A DNA stretch of 64,000 nt, from NCBI RefSeq assembly GCF_003001955.1, contig NZ_PVNH01000010.1, forward strand, positions 1 to 64,000. The letters are read 5' to 3'. Made by a program: the position numbers and the translations under genes. Positions 7,736-16,182 of this stretch are shown here, piece by piece. Origin of the DNA: Prauserella shujinwangii. Lineage in GTDB: Bacteria; Actinomycetota; Actinomycetes; Mycobacteriales; Pseudonocardiaceae. The notes under the pieces were generated by a model. The model was not told the DNA's origin. It saw only the letters and a list, made by a program, of their open reading frames with translations, and searched no databases. Numbering within the stretch: the first letter of the stretch is position 1; each line of letters begins with the position of its first letter.

Positions 7736-8023
7736 ATGTCCCTCGATGTCAGTGCCTCGTATCGCATGCCCACGGCCCGTTCGACCTTCCCGGTGCGCCG
7801 CCGGGTCGCCACCTATTTCACCGGCGGTGTGGAAGGGCTGCTCACGGTGTCCTCGACCCTGCACCAGGGCGGCTGCAAGGTGCACGATCTGGCCGTGGAC
7901 ATCCGGGACGGCGTGACCGAGAGCAGCATGGTCTGCACCGTGCTGACCACCGAGAGCGAGGTCGACCTCCTGCTCGACCGGCTCCGCCTGCTGCCCGCGG
8001 TCGTCTCGTCCGAGCTGCGGTAG
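7736..8023 (+). CDS. Small ACT-domain-like protein
   Basis: A 95-residue protein. The central part GGVEGLLTVSSTLHQGGCKVHDLAVDI followed by SSMVCTVLTTESEVDLLLDRL shows the beta-alpha-beta pattern of a single ACT domain, as in small regulatory subunits such as IlvN/IlvM. No acetolactate synthase gene is next to it, so partner and ligand are unknown. The ATG at 7736 follows CCGGAGACC. Its stop is five bases from the stop of the convergent terpene cyclase, and no terminator separates them. Confidence 0.6.
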   Translation: MSLDVSASYRMPTARSTFPVRRRVATYFTGGVEGLLTVSSTLHQGGCKVHDLAVDIRDGVTESSMVCTVLTTESEVDLLLDRLRLLPAVVSSELR

Positions 8024-8028
8024 CTCGC

Positions 8029-9057
8029 TCACCCGATGAGCGTCTTGTGCCGGTCGAGGACCACCGGTCCCGAGCGGTTTCCTGTCCAGACGTGGTGGGG
8101 TCCGTGGTAGCGGGGAGCCACGTAGGACCAGAGCTGGTTGCCCGCCATGAGCCGGGCGAGGGACGCGAGGTAGGTGCGGGTGCCGGGGGCCGCGGTGGCG
8201 TCCAGCCGGGCTCGCAGCGCCACGAACTCCCGGCCTCGGCGGATCACGCGGTCCGCGACGGTGTCCACCGCCTCCTGGAGTCCGCAGCCGGACTGCCGCA
8301 TGACGACAAGGACCGAATTGACGCACGAGGATTCGGACAGTTCCTTGCGCAGCGAGAAGAGATCGTTGAAGAGGACCTCGTGCTCGGTGGCCAGATCGTG
8401 CAGGGCTGTCAGCGCGGGGTCGCGGGTCAGCTCGTCGGCGAGGTCCAGGCCGAGGCCGTACTCCAGCAGCGCGTAACAGTGCTTGGCGCCGGCGGAGCCG
8501 GAACCCAGGCTTCCCGGCGGACCGCAGCGCCGCCGGAGATAGTCCGACAGGTCGGCCTCCTCGGCGTGGTACTCGGCGACGTGGCCGTGGAACATGTCCT
8601 CGACGGCGGCGAGGAACCGACGGTGCAGCGCGGCGGGCATCTTCTCCCGGAACGACGTGCTCGACCGGAGAAGTGCCGAGGAGAACGGGAGATCCTGGGG
8701 CGGCGGGTCGCCGCGCAGCACACCCAGCACCCGGCGGAACAGGTCGCGTGCCGCGTCGGGCCGCACCGGCGCCGCCGTGGTGAACAGGTCGTCGACGAGG
8801 TACATCACGTGGTGGAACAGACAGATGTCGACCAGTTCGTCGTAGGCCGCGTCGGGGTAGGCCAGGGCGGCCCACAGCGCGGTGCGCTGACCGAGGAACT
8901 CGGTCAGGCGGACCTCCGTGCCGTCGTCCTGGAGCAGGGTCGTCAACAACTCGCCCGTGTGCTGCTCCAGCTCGGCCGCCTGGGGGTGCGCTCGCGCGGG
9001 AACGGGTTCGGGGATCTCCGGGAGATGGAAGCACGCGGGCAACGAGATGTCGGGCAC
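8029..9057 (-). CDS. Class I terpene cyclase
   Basis: A 342-residue cytosolic cyclase, the normal size for bacterial class I terpene synthases. The metal-binding motifs are present: LVDDLFTT (Asp89, Asp90), the NSE triad NDLFSLRKE (Asn231, Ser235, Glu239) and the C-terminal Arg-Tyr pair PRYHG (316-317). These bind Mg and the diphosphate of a linear prenyl substrate. The usual RRxTxG sensor is altered to RRRCGPPG around residue 175-182. The GTG start at 9057 is preceded by GGAG. It lies 32 bases downstream of a polyprenyl synthase in the same operon, which suggests GGPP or FPP is made and cyclised by this pair. The product cannot be predicted. Confidence 0.9.
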   Translation of the reverse strand: MPDISLPACFHLPEIPEPVPARAHPQAAELEQHTGELLTTLLQDDGTEVRLTEFLGQRTALWAALAYPDAAYDELVDICLFHHVMYLVDDLFTTAAPVRPDAARDLFRRVLGVLRGDPPPQDLPFSSALLRSSTSFREKMPAALHRRFLAAVEDMFHGHVAEYHAEEADLSDYLRRRCGPPGSLGSGSAGAKHCYALLEYGLGLDLADELTRDPALTALHDLATEHEVLFNDLFSLRKELSESSCVNSVLVVMRQSGCGLQEAVDTVADRVIRRGREFVALRARLDATAAPGTRTYLASLARLMAGNQLWSYVAPRYHGPHHVWTGNRSGPVVLDRHKTLIG

Positions 9058-9089
9058 CGTGGGTCTCCTGTCCAGGGCTGGTGCGGCGG

Positions 9090-10127
9090 TCAGTGATCGC
9101 GGCGGGTCGCCAGCCGTGCCAGGACGGCCAGTTCGGTGAGGGCCCGCGGGTTGAGGGCGGCGGAGTGCAGCCGTTCCACCGCACGCTCCAGCAGCGCGTC
9201 GGCCTGGGTGCGGCTCCATTCCCGCCCACCGGCGGCCTCCACCAGGTCCGCCGCCCGGACCAGCTCGTCGCCGGAGAGCGGTCGTCGCCGGTACAGCGCG
9301 GCGAGCTCGTCGCCTGCCGTGGTGGCCGAGTTCAACGCGGCCACCACGGGGAGGGACTTCTTGCCGGCCCGCAGATCCGCGTGCACCGGTTTCCCGGTGA
9401 CCGCGGGATCGCCCCAGATGCCCAGCATGTCGTCGACGTGCTGGAACGCGATCCCGACCAGCCTGCCGAACTCACGCAACGCCGTCCTGTGGTGCGTGTC
9501 CGCGCCGCCGAACAGTCCGCCGAGGGCGCAGGCGGCACCGAGCAGCGCGGCGGTCTTGCCTTCCACCATGGCCAGGCACTCGGCAGGGGTGACGTCGTCA
9601 CGGCGCTCGAACGCCAGGTCCGCGGACTGCCCTTCGAGCAGCTCCAGCATCCCCGCACCGAGTAGCCGCACCGCGTCGAGGGCGCCCGGGTGACCGCTGG
9701 AGGACAACATGTCGGAGGCGGCGATCAGCAGCGCGTCGCCGGTGAGGATCGCCGCGTTGGTGCCGAACACGGTCCACGCCGTCGGCCGGTGCCTGCGGGT
9801 CGCGTCACCGTCCATCACGTCGTCGTGCAGCAGGGAGAAGTTGTGCACCAGTTCCACCGCCGCGGCGGCGGGTGCGGCGGCGGCCGCGTCGCCGCCGACG
9901 GCCTCCGCTGCCAGCAGGGCGAACGCAGGCCGGATCGCCTTGCCACCCGGGGCGACGCGTGGTGCACCGTCCTCGTCGCACCAGCCGAAGTGGTACTGAG
10001 CGACGTCCTCCAGCGCACGGGGAAACCGGCCCACCGCGTTGCGCAGAACCGGATCGACGATGGCGCGGCTCCACCGCAGCAGTTCGTCACCGGCGCGAAC
10101 GGCTTCCTGCTCGACCTCACGTGTCAC
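9090..10127 (-). CDS. Polyprenyl diphosphate synthase (GGPP/FPP synthase type)
   Basis: A 345-residue trans-prenyltransferase. It has GGKAIRPAF for substrate binding, the first Asp-rich motif LLHDDVMDGD (Asp102, 103, 106), the second Asp-rich motif HVDDMLGIWGD (Asp232, 233) and the GKPVHADLRAGKKSLPV block. The altered second motif (DDxxG) is typical of this actinobacterial subgroup. It makes an allylic diphosphate from IPP, and chain length cannot be fixed by eye. The GTG at 10127 has GGAAGC/AGCAGGG upstream. It is first gene of a two-gene operon with the terpene cyclase. Confidence 0.9.
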   Translation of the reverse strand: MTREVEQEAVRAGDELLRWSRAIVDPVLRNAVGRFPRALEDVAQYHFGWCDEDGAPRVAPGGKAIRPAFALLAAEAVGGDAAAAAPAAAAVELVHNFSLLHDDVMDGDATRRHRPTAWTVFGTNAAILTGDALLIAASDMLSSSGHPGALDAVRLLGAGMLELLEGQSADLAFERRDDVTPAECLAMVEGKTAALLGAACALGGLFGGADTHHRTALREFGRLVGIAFQHVDDMLGIWGDPAVTGKPVHADLRAGKKSLPVVAALNSATTAGDELAALYRRRPLSGDELVRAADLVEAAGGREWSRTQADALLERAVERLHSAALNPRALTELAVLARLATRRDH

Positions 10128-10701
10128 GGCACCCTGCTTCCGTACGCCGACCTTGCCGTCTGTGCCCGGGGCACAGCGACGAGTAGACCGGGAAACGCGG
10201 ACGCGAGACACCGTCGGGGCGCCCTGATGCGTCAAACTTCCGGCCTTGTCCAGCGCGCGCCGGGGCGTCCGGCTCGCGGGCGACCGCACCCCGATGCTCG
10301 GGCCGACGTGCCTGCACGATCCGGCGGCCTACCGTGCGCGGGACGCACCGGAACCGGACGAGCCCGGATCCGCCATGACCCGCCACATCCGCGGGACCGT
10401 GCTCGGCGGGCGGCCGCGTGTTCGTCGAGGAGACGCCCACGGGCGCGCCGATCACCGGCGTGTGCCGGCAGTCATCGCCACGGTGGCTGACGAGAGGTTC
10501 GCCACCGAGCGGCCGAAGGCAGCGTGCTCGTCGAAGTCGTCAACGGCCGCCGCGCGACACGGCCGGGGTGGCGACGGTCCGGGAGCCCGTGCAGCGCATC
10601 GGCGCGGAAGCGGACCAGCTGATCTCCGAGCGGCTGGCGGGCACCGGCGAAGCCCGCGGTGACGCTGCCGCACCGCGAGCCACACCGTATCCCGTGACCG
10701 G
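10128..10701. other. Gene-poor region, possible decayed coding sequence
   Basis: 574 bases with no intact supported gene. On the plus strand from about 10375 to 10690, protein-like pieces appear in alternating frames (VFVEETPTGAPITGV, then VPAVIATVADERFATERP, then VLVEVVNGRRAT, then VREPVQRIGAEADQLISE). That looks like an old frameshifted gene, whose family I do not recognise. Confidence 0.35.
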
Positions 10702-11139
10702 TCAGTCGAGGCAGAACTCGTTGCCCTCCGGGTCGGCGAGCACGATGAAACCGGCGACGAGCGGGGGAGCGGGCTCGTAGCGCTGGAGCCGGGTGGCGCC
10801 GAGGGAGACGAGTCGCTCGGCCTCGGTTTCCAGGGCCGCCATCCGCGCGTCGCCGTCGAGCCCGGGCGCGGCGCGCACGTCCAGGTGCACGCGGTTCTTG
10901 GCCTGCTTGCCCTCCGGGACCCGCTGGAAGAACAGCCGGGGCCCGGAGCCCTCCGGGTCGACCACCGCCGAGGCGTCGTTGCGGCGCTCGGGCGGCACCC
11001 CCATCGCGTCCAGAGCCTGCTCCCACGACTCGAACCCCGCGGGTGGGTCCTGCAGCCGGTAGCCGAGGGCGTCCGCCCAGAACGCCGCCAGCGCGGCCGG
11101 GTCGGCGCAGTCGAACGTGATCTGAACTTCGCGGGCCAC
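10702..11139 (-). CDS. VOC family protein (glyoxalase-like)
   Basis: A 145-residue vicinal-oxygen-chelate protein. The N-terminal half begins VQITFDCADPAALAAFWADA and the C-terminal half ends FIVLADPEGNEFCLD, the two halves of the glyoxalase-like fold (Glyoxalase_6 type). The residues expected to bind metal (His in KNRVHLDV, Glu in GNEFCLD) are present. GTG start at 11139, two bases after the DinB gene stop, so they form an operon. The substrate is unknown. Confidence 0.85.
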   Translation of the reverse strand: MAREVQITFDCADPAALAAFWADALGYRLQDPPAGFESWEQALDAMGVPPERRNDASAVVDPEGSGPRLFFQRVPEGKQAKNRVHLDVRAAPGLDGDARMAALETEAERLVSLGATRLQRYEPAPPLVAGFIVLADPEGNEFCLD

Positions 11140-11140
11140 G

Positions 11141-11737
11141 TCAGCTCGCCTCCTGTCGGTTCGGCCGGTGGGTGTGCAGGTGGAGGTCGCGGAGCAGGCA
11201 CACCTCCGCCAGATGGTGGATCAGCTCGCGGTTGATGTGCAGCACCAGCTCCGCCAGCGGACGTTCCGCGTACGGTCCTTCCGCCTCGCCGCACGGCCGG
11301 GCGAGGCCGGCCTCACCGAGGGACTCGACCCCGGCCCGCCACATGGCGTACTCCGCGTCGAGCTGGGCCAGCGCCTGCTCCGCGGTCTCGGCGTAACCGA
11401 ACGCGTGGTAGTCGGTGGGCGCGCGGCCGAAGTGCGCGGCGTTACGCATCGCGAGCACGCCGACGATCACGTGACCGAGCCGCCAGGCGATCGTCGTGAA
11501 CGGGGGCGGATCGGGCGGCGGCATCGCGAAGTCGATGGTCATCGCGCCGGGTCCGCCCTGGAGGGGAGCGGAGCTGGTGCCACGCGGGCGCACGCTCCAG
11601 CAGCCGGGCACGGGCTCCCAGAAGTACTCGTCGTCGGTGAGCCCGACGAGGCGCTCCCGCAGCTGGTGGGTCCAGTGCCAGCCGAGCTGGTCGCGGAGCA
11701 GGGGATTCCAGGTCAGGTGAGTCGTCAGGTGAGTCAT
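11141..11737 (-). CDS. DinB-like family protein
   Basis: A 198-residue four-helix-bundle protein. WHWTHQLRERLVGL opens the fold. WRLGHVIVGVLAMRNAAHFG and LHINRELIHHLAEVCLLRDLH carry the His residues of the DinB-like metal site. Members include thiol S-transferases; this one has no assigned activity. The ATG start at 11737 is divergent from the WYL regulator and the gene overlaps none. It is followed at once by the VOC gene. Confidence 0.82.
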   Translation of the reverse strand: MTHLTTHLTWNPLLRDQLGWHWTHQLRERLVGLTDDEYFWEPVPGCWSVRPRGTSSAPLQGGPGAMTIDFAMPPPDPPPFTTIAWRLGHVIVGVLAMRNAAHFGRAPTDYHAFGYAETAEQALAQLDAEYAMWRAGVESLGEAGLARPCGEAEGPYAERPLAELVLHINRELIHHLAEVCLLRDLHLHTHRPNRQEAS

Positions 11738-11798
11738 GGAGACAGCCTCTCGCGGATACCGGACAGGATCGTTCCGTGATTCGTGCGACGATGAGCGG

Positions 11799-12758
11799 GT
11801 GACCGTCGAGGCGACCATCGAGCGGGTGCTGCGGTTGCTGGCACTGCTGCAACGCCGGCCGTCCTGGACCGCCGGCGAACTCGCCGCGGAACTGGGGGTG
11901 ACCGACCGTTCGGTGCGCCGTGACGTGGAGCGGCTGCGTGCGGTCGGCTACCCCGTGCACGCGACGGCGGGCGTCGGCGGTGGTTACCAGCTCGGCGCGG
12001 GCACCCGGCTGCCGCCGCTGCTCCTCGACGACGAGGAGGCGATCGCGACGGCGGTCTCCCTGCGCCTGGCTTCGGGCGGAACGGTCGCCGGGGCGGGCGA
12101 GGCGGCGCTGCGGGCGCTCGCGAAGCTGGACCAGGTGATGCCGCCCCGGCTGCGGGCCGAGGTGCGGGCGGTGCACAGCGCCACCGAGACCCTGGTCGGA
12201 CCCGGCGTCGAGATCGACGCGGAGCTGCTGGTGACGCTCGCGCGGGCCTGCCGCGACGCCGTGCGCGTGCGGTTCGTCTACACGGACCGGGACGGCCGGG
12301 AACGGGAGCGGACCGTGGAACCGGTGCGGATGGTCGCCACCGGCCGCCGCTGGTACCTGATGGCCTGGGATGTCGACCGCGACGACTGGCGCACTTTCCG
12401 GCTGGATCGGATGACCGAGGTGAGGGCGACGACGTGGCGGTTTCGCGTGCGGAGACATCCCGACCCGGCCGCCTACGTGCAGCGGTCCGTCAGCGAGGCG
12501 CCGTACCGGTACCTCGCCCGGGTGCGGCTGCATGCCCGGCCCGAGCGGGTACGGGAGCTGGTGCCGCCCCAGATCGGGCGGGTCGAGGACGATCGCGACG
12601 GGTGGTGCGTGCTCGTCGTCGGCGGGGAGGACGTGGACTGGCTTGCCATGCACGTGGCCCGGCTGGGCTTCGACACGGAGGTCCTGGAGCCTCCGGAGCT
12701 GCGGGAGGCCGCCGCCCTGCTCGCCCGCCGCCTCACGGCGATGGCGGGGACCGGGTGA
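11799..12758 (+). CDS. WYL-domain (YafY-type) transcriptional regulator
   Basis: A 319-residue regulator. The N-terminal helix-turn-helix is LAAELGVTDRSVRRDVERL with the wing GVGGGYQLG. The WYL domain covers about residues 130-235, with RFVYTDRDG and GRRWYLMAWDVDRDDWRTFR, and a C-terminal WCX-like extension ends LARRLTAMAG. WYL proteins sense nucleic-acid or small ligands. It is divergent from the DinB-VOC pair, which it probably regulates; the same pairing recurs in actinobacteria. The GTG at 11799 is chosen because the domain begins at once after it. A paralogue lies at 50007. Confidence 0.88.
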   Translation: MTVEATIERVLRLLALLQRRPSWTAGELAAELGVTDRSVRRDVERLRAVGYPVHATAGVGGGYQLGAGTRLPPLLLDDEEAIATAVSLRLASGGTVAGAGEAALRALAKLDQVMPPRLRAEVRAVHSATETLVGPGVEIDAELLVTLARACRDAVRVRFVYTDRDGRERERTVEPVRMVATGRRWYLMAWDVDRDDWRTFRLDRMTEVRATTWRFRVRRHPDPAAYVQRSVSEAPYRYLARVRLHARPERVRELVPPQIGRVEDDRDGWCVLVVGGEDVDWLAMHVARLGFDTEVLEPPELREAAALLARRLTAMAGTG

Positions 12759-12785
12759 CAAACGTATGCGTTTCGCATATGTTTG
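12755..12785 (+). promoter_or_regulatory. MarR operator over a leaderless promoter
   Basis: -35 GTGACA (12755-12760), a 17-base spacer and -10 TATGTT (12778-12783) place the transcript start at the ATG of the next gene (12790). An imperfect inverted repeat, CAAACGTATGCG / CGCATATGTTTG (12759-12785, one mismatch), covers the whole core promoter. This fits autorepression by the MarR protein encoded second in the operon. Confidence 0.7.
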
Positions 12786-12789
12786 GGCC

Positions 12790-13170
12790 ATGGGTTCAGC
12801 GCTGGAGGACGCGGTCAACCGGTGGCATGCGACGGTGAACGAGGGTGACCTGGCGCGGGCGAAGGAAGCGGTCAGTGATCCGGTTGTCGTACTGGGGCCG
12901 AAGGGTGCGGGTCCGATCTCCCCGGAGCAGTTCGCCGGCTGGGTGGACCGGTCCGGCATCACGCTCGTCCCGAGGGCGTGGCACCCGATCAGTGACCGGC
13001 TGATGGTCGTCGAGGAGGACGCCACCTGGCCAGGGAGCACCGGTCCGGCCTGCGTGGCCACGGTGTTCCGCGTGACCGGGCGGAAGGTGTCCGCCGTGCT
13101 CCGGCTGCCCGACCTGACGTCGGCGCTGGAGCTGGCCCACCTCTGCCGTGAGCTGGCGGCCACCGAATGA
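12790..13170 (+). CDS. SnoaL/NTF2-like protein in a MarR operon
   Basis: A 126-residue protein. ALEDAVNRWHATVNEGDLARA followed by VLGPKGAGPISPEQFAGW matches the start of SnoaL-like/NTF2 fold proteins, a cone-shaped fold used by small isomerases and ligand-binding proteins. No catalytic residues can be assigned. The ATG at 12790 is the predicted leaderless start; an ATG at 12766 lies inside the operator and is unlikely. Its stop overlaps the MarR start by 4 bases (ATGA). Confidence 0.7.
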   Translation: MGSALEDAVNRWHATVNEGDLARAKEAVSDPVVVLGPKGAGPISPEQFAGWVDRSGITLVPRAWHPISDRLMVVEEDATWPGSTGPACVATVFRVTGRKVSAVLRLPDLTSALELAHLCRELAATE

Positions 13171-13646
13171 CCGGCAACCGGCGGACCGGGACCGCCCGGT
13201 CGGCCAGCGGCGTGCGCGGGCCCGGCCAGGTGCTGTTCGAGTTCGTCCGGCACTGGTCGCGCCGGTCGCCGGACACGGGCGTTCCCGGCACGGAACGGGG
13301 CAGGCTCGTCCTCGTCACCGAGGCGGTCCACTCGCTGAACCGGCGCGGGACGGCGGCGACCGTCAACGCGGTCGCCGACGAGATCGGGATCGACCAGAGT
13401 GGAGCGTCACGGCTGGTGAAGAGCGCGGCGGAAGCAGGTTACCTGGAGCTGCGGGCGTCCCCCGAGGACGGTCGGCGCCGCCACGCGACGATCACACCGT
13501 CCGGCCGCACGATGCTCGACCAGGCACACGACTGGCAGGAGCGGGTGTTCGAGCGGCTGACCTACGGCTGGAGCGAACAGCAGCGCCGCGACTTCCAGCG
13601 GGCGATGGTCAGCCTGATCGAACGCTCCCACGAGCTGGATGGCTGA
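13167..13646 (+). CDS. MarR family transcriptional regulator
   Basis: A 159-residue protein with a winged helix: ATVNAVADEIGIDQSGASRLV is the recognition region and ASPEDGRRRHATITPSG is the wing with the typical D-x-R-R motif. C-terminal helices (ERSHELDG end) form the dimer interface. It is translationally coupled to the SnoaL-like gene and most likely represses their common promoter at 12755-12785. The ligand is unknown. Confidence 0.9.
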   Translation: MTGNRRTGTARSASGVRGPGQVLFEFVRHWSRRSPDTGVPGTERGRLVLVTEAVHSLNRRGTAATVNAVADEIGIDQSGASRLVKSAAEAGYLELRASPEDGRRRHATITPSGRTMLDQAHDWQERVFERLTYGWSEQQRRDFQRAMVSLIERSHELDG

Positions 13647-13685
13647 GGCGGAGCGGAGCCCTTCCGTCCTGGGAACGGCGTGGAG

Positions 13686-14183
13686 TCAGCGCCCGGTCGC
13701 GCCGTCGATCAGCTCGCGGAGGATGTCCGCGTGGCCCGCGTGGCGGCCGGTCTCCTCGATCATGTGGGTGAGTGCCCAGCGGATGCTGGGACCGGGGCGG
13801 CCCGGCCGTGGCCGGGGAACCGGTGCGCCGGGATCGGTGCATCCGTCGAGAACGTCGTTCGCGCGTTGGACCGTTTCCCGGTAGCGGGCGACGACATCGG
13901 CCACGCCGTCCGCCGGTGCGGCGTGGAACGTCGCCTGCCAGTCGGTGACGTGGTCGCCGAGGAACATCGCACGCTCGACGAACGTCAGGTGGTTGAGCAG
14001 GCCGAGCAGGTTCGTACCCGACGGCACCGCGGCTGTTCGCGCCTGCGGGTCGGGCGCTCCGTCGACCTTTCCGGCGATCGAGCCCCGGAGGTAGTCGAGG
14101 AATCCGCGCAGGACCGCGATCTCACTGTCCCCGGTGCGGGGCGGCGGGGTGTCGCGGTGGCCACGGTGCCTGGTGCGGGACAT
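13686..14183 (-). CDS. DinB family protein (DUF664 type)
   Basis: A 165-residue protein. The family signature is clear: LRGFLDYLRGSIAGKVDG, then LLGLLNHLTFVERAMFLGD, then SIRWALTHMIEETGRHAGHA, where the His residues form the metal site of the four-helix bundle. ATG start at 14183 with GGAAGGAA upstream. It follows the frameshifted methyltransferase by 41 bases on the same strand. The stop is 40 bases from the convergent MarR gene stop. Confidence 0.88.
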   Translation of the reverse strand: MSRTRHRGHRDTPPPRTGDSEIAVLRGFLDYLRGSIAGKVDGAPDPQARTAAVPSGTNLLGLLNHLTFVERAMFLGDHVTDWQATFHAAPADGVADVVARYRETVQRANDVLDGCTDPGAPVPRPRPGRPGPSIRWALTHMIEETGRHAGHADILRELIDGATGR

Positions 14184-14224
14184 GGTGTTCTTCCTTCCCT
14201 GCCGGGAGCGGTGATGGGCGTCAG

Positions 14225-14850
14225 TCATGCGGTGCGGTGCAGGAGCAGGACATGGTCGGTGACCTCGGCGGTGCGCCCGTCCGGTCCTTCGGCGATCCGG
14301 CGAGGTGAGTCGGCGCGCTCGACCGTCCACGTCGTCTCGTCGAGGCCGAGGTCCGCGGCGACCTCCCGGGGGCCCGGGTACCGGAGGTCGCGATCCTGGT
14401 TCCAGGACCACGGTGCGGTCGAGCCGTGGTCGACGACCAGCAGCCGCCCGCCCTGGCGCAGGGCGTGCGCGGCCGAGCGCAGCACGGTCGCCCTGTCCAG
14501 GTGCGCGGGAGTGTGCAGGTAGTGCGCACAGATCAGATCGAACCGGCCGCGCGGGAACGACTCGTGCAGGTCGTGCCGCAGGGCGACGACGCGGTCGCCC
14601 ACGTCAGTTGACCGGGCGAGGCTGGCGAGCCGCTCGACCGCCACGGCCGAGATGTCGACGGCGGTGACGTGCCAGCCCTGGCGGGCGAGCCACAGCGCGT
14701 CGCCACCGGCGCCGCATCCGAGGTCCAGCGCGTCGCCGGGGGCAGGCCCGCCACCGTCTCGGTGAGCCGGACGTTCGGCCGCGGGTCCACGGCTGCCGTT
14801 CGGGCCGCGTGGACACCGTCCCAGAACGCGAACGCATCGGTGGTGTTCAT
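14225..14850 (-). pseudogene. SAM-dependent methyltransferase with a one-base frameshift
   Basis: From the ATG at 14850 the frame reads MNTTDAFAFWDGVHAART and RLTETVAGLPP, a normal class I methyltransferase N-terminus. The SAM-binding motif GDALDLGCGAGGDALWLA and the rest (VVALRHDL, FDLICAHYLHTP, stop at 14225) are in another frame. Adding one C to the C5 run (14738-14742 on the plus strand) restores a full ~208-residue protein. So either the gene is broken, the assembly lost one base in a homopolymer, or slippage occurs. It resembles small tellurite-resistance/thiopurine-like methyltransferases. Neighbours are DinB and AlkD. Confidence 0.8.
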
Positions 14851-15009
14851 CAGTACTCCCTCCGCCGGTATGCGCCAAGCCTCGCCGGACTCGTCCCGGG
14901 CTGGCACGAAATCTTGCTGTTCCGGCAAGATCGTCGCGACGAAGGGCGGACGTCGGGCTCGACGTGCTCAACGGGGCCCGCTGCGAGCCGTGCCGCGCGG
15001 AGGGCGTGC

Positions 15010-15687
15010 CTACTCGCCGCGCCGGCGCACCATCTCGGCGATCCAGACCGGGGCGAACGGAGACGTACAGTTCGGGGGAGTCGGGTAATCCTTGAGCACC
15101 TCCAGGCGCTCACCGATGCCGACCGCCCGGGCGCGGTGCTCGGCGTGCTCGATCCCGATCTGAGCCAGGCAGTGGTTCATCGCCCACTGCAGGCGGTCCG
15201 GAGCGCCGGCCATCTCCGCCTCGATCACGTCGAGCAGCCCAGCCAGGTCGAGGCCCTCGGGCTTCTTGGCCACCCGCTCGGTGGTCAGCGCCCAGCCGGC
15301 ACTCGCCACCACGGGATCCGGATCGGCGAACCAGGCCTGGCGCAGCGGTTCGGCGTGCGGGTTCTTCCTCACCACGTAGTTCACGAGCCAGTCGTGCACC
15401 TTGGGGGTGCGTGCCTCGCGCACCATGGCGTCCAGCTCGTCCCGCTCGAAGGCCTTCGGCCGGCAGATCAGCAGCGCCAGCAGTCTCGCCGCGGTGTCAC
15501 CCGTCTCCCACAACCGGCGCGCGAGTTCCTGCTGCGTCTTCAGCCGCTTCGCGAGCGCGCGCAGCGTGCCGAGGTTCACCCCGTGATCGTCACCGTGCTT
15601 CTCGTTCACCGCACGGATCTTCGGGTCCTCGCGCGCGGCCAGCTCGGCCAGCACGTCGGACACCGTCGTCTCGGTCGTCTCGGTCAT
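15010..15687 (-). CDS. DNA alkylation repair protein (AlkD-like)
   Basis: A 225-residue all-helical protein with the HEAT-like repeat pattern of the AlkC/AlkD glycosylase superfamily: LRALAKRLKTQQELARRLWE, TPKVHDWLVNYVV, DPVVASAGWALTTERV and RLQWAMNHCLAQIG. Family members remove alkylated purines without base flipping. Starts ATG at 15687 (MTETTETTVSDV). It could also be an uncharacterised HEAT-repeat relative. It stands alone between the methyltransferase and a shortened TetR gene. Confidence 0.8.
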   Translation of the reverse strand: MTETTETTVSDVLAELAAREDPKIRAVNEKHGDDHGVNLGTLRALAKRLKTQQELARRLWETGDTAARLLALLICRPKAFERDELDAMVREARTPKVHDWLVNYVVRKNPHAEPLRQAWFADPDPVVASAGWALTTERVAKKPEGLDLAGLLDVIEAEMAGAPDRLQWAMNHCLAQIGIEHAEHRARAVGIGERLEVLKDYPTPPNCTSPFAPVWIAEMVRRRGE

Positions 15688-15720
15688 CCGCGGTCACCTT
15701 CCAGCACGGGTGGGACGAGC

Positions 15721-16116
15721 CTACGAGGTCGCTCCCGATCGGGGCGAGTTCTCGTCGCTGCGGACCGCGGGGAACACGGCGTTCACGAGGTGCAGCACGG
15801 TGCGCACCAGCCACTCCCGGGACGCGGCCTTGAGCATGATCTGGTCGATCTTCGGATCGTGTCCGAACGCTTCCAGCCCGATGGCGGACAGCCACATGTC
15901 GCGGTTCCGCTCCACCACGTCGAGGTGGACCTGCCGCTTGCTGCCGAAGTAGTGGTTGAGCAGTGCCCTGGCCACTCCGGCCTCGGCCGCGATATCCGAT
16001 GTGGACACGGTGGAGTAGCTGCGGGCGCCGAACAGCCGCCGGGCGACACCGAGGATCTCGGCTCGCCGCGCGTCCGGCTCCATCCTGCGCCGTGGCGCCT
16101 GGTCCCGCATGCTCAT
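15721..16116 (-). CDS. TetR family regulator with two apparent internal deletions
   Basis: A 131-residue protein, whereas TetR regulators are normally 180-210. The DNA-binding domain is intact: RAEILGVARRLFG, STVSTSDIAAEAGVARALL and NHYFGSKRQVHLDVVE. It then jumps directly to RNRDMWLSAIGLEAFG, which in relatives comes about 30 residues later, and from IMLKAA straight to SREWLVRTVLHLV, skipping another segment. Both losses keep the frame. The ligand pocket must be mostly gone, so it is either decayed or a reduced DNA-binding protein. GGGGG precedes the ATG at 16116. It sits beside a FadD remnant. Confidence 0.65.
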   Translation of the reverse strand: MSMRDQAPRRRMEPDARRAEILGVARRLFGARSYSTVSTSDIAAEAGVARALLNHYFGSKRQVHLDVVERNRDMWLSAIGLEAFGHDPKIDQIMLKAASREWLVRTVLHLVNAVFPAVRSDENSPRSGATS

Positions 16117-16182
16117 GCCGACAACCCCCTCACCGAGCTGCCACGGTGTCAACAACGCATCCTCGACGCGGGGCGCGCCGGG

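Noticed and set aside
11442-13331. A long minus-strand open frame across the WYL and MarR genes
   Set aside because: Antisense to three genes with clear motifs and operators.
14738-14742. Programmed frameshift in the methyltransferase gene
   Set aside because: No slippery heptamer or downstream stimulatory structure was evident; mutation or sequencing error is simpler.
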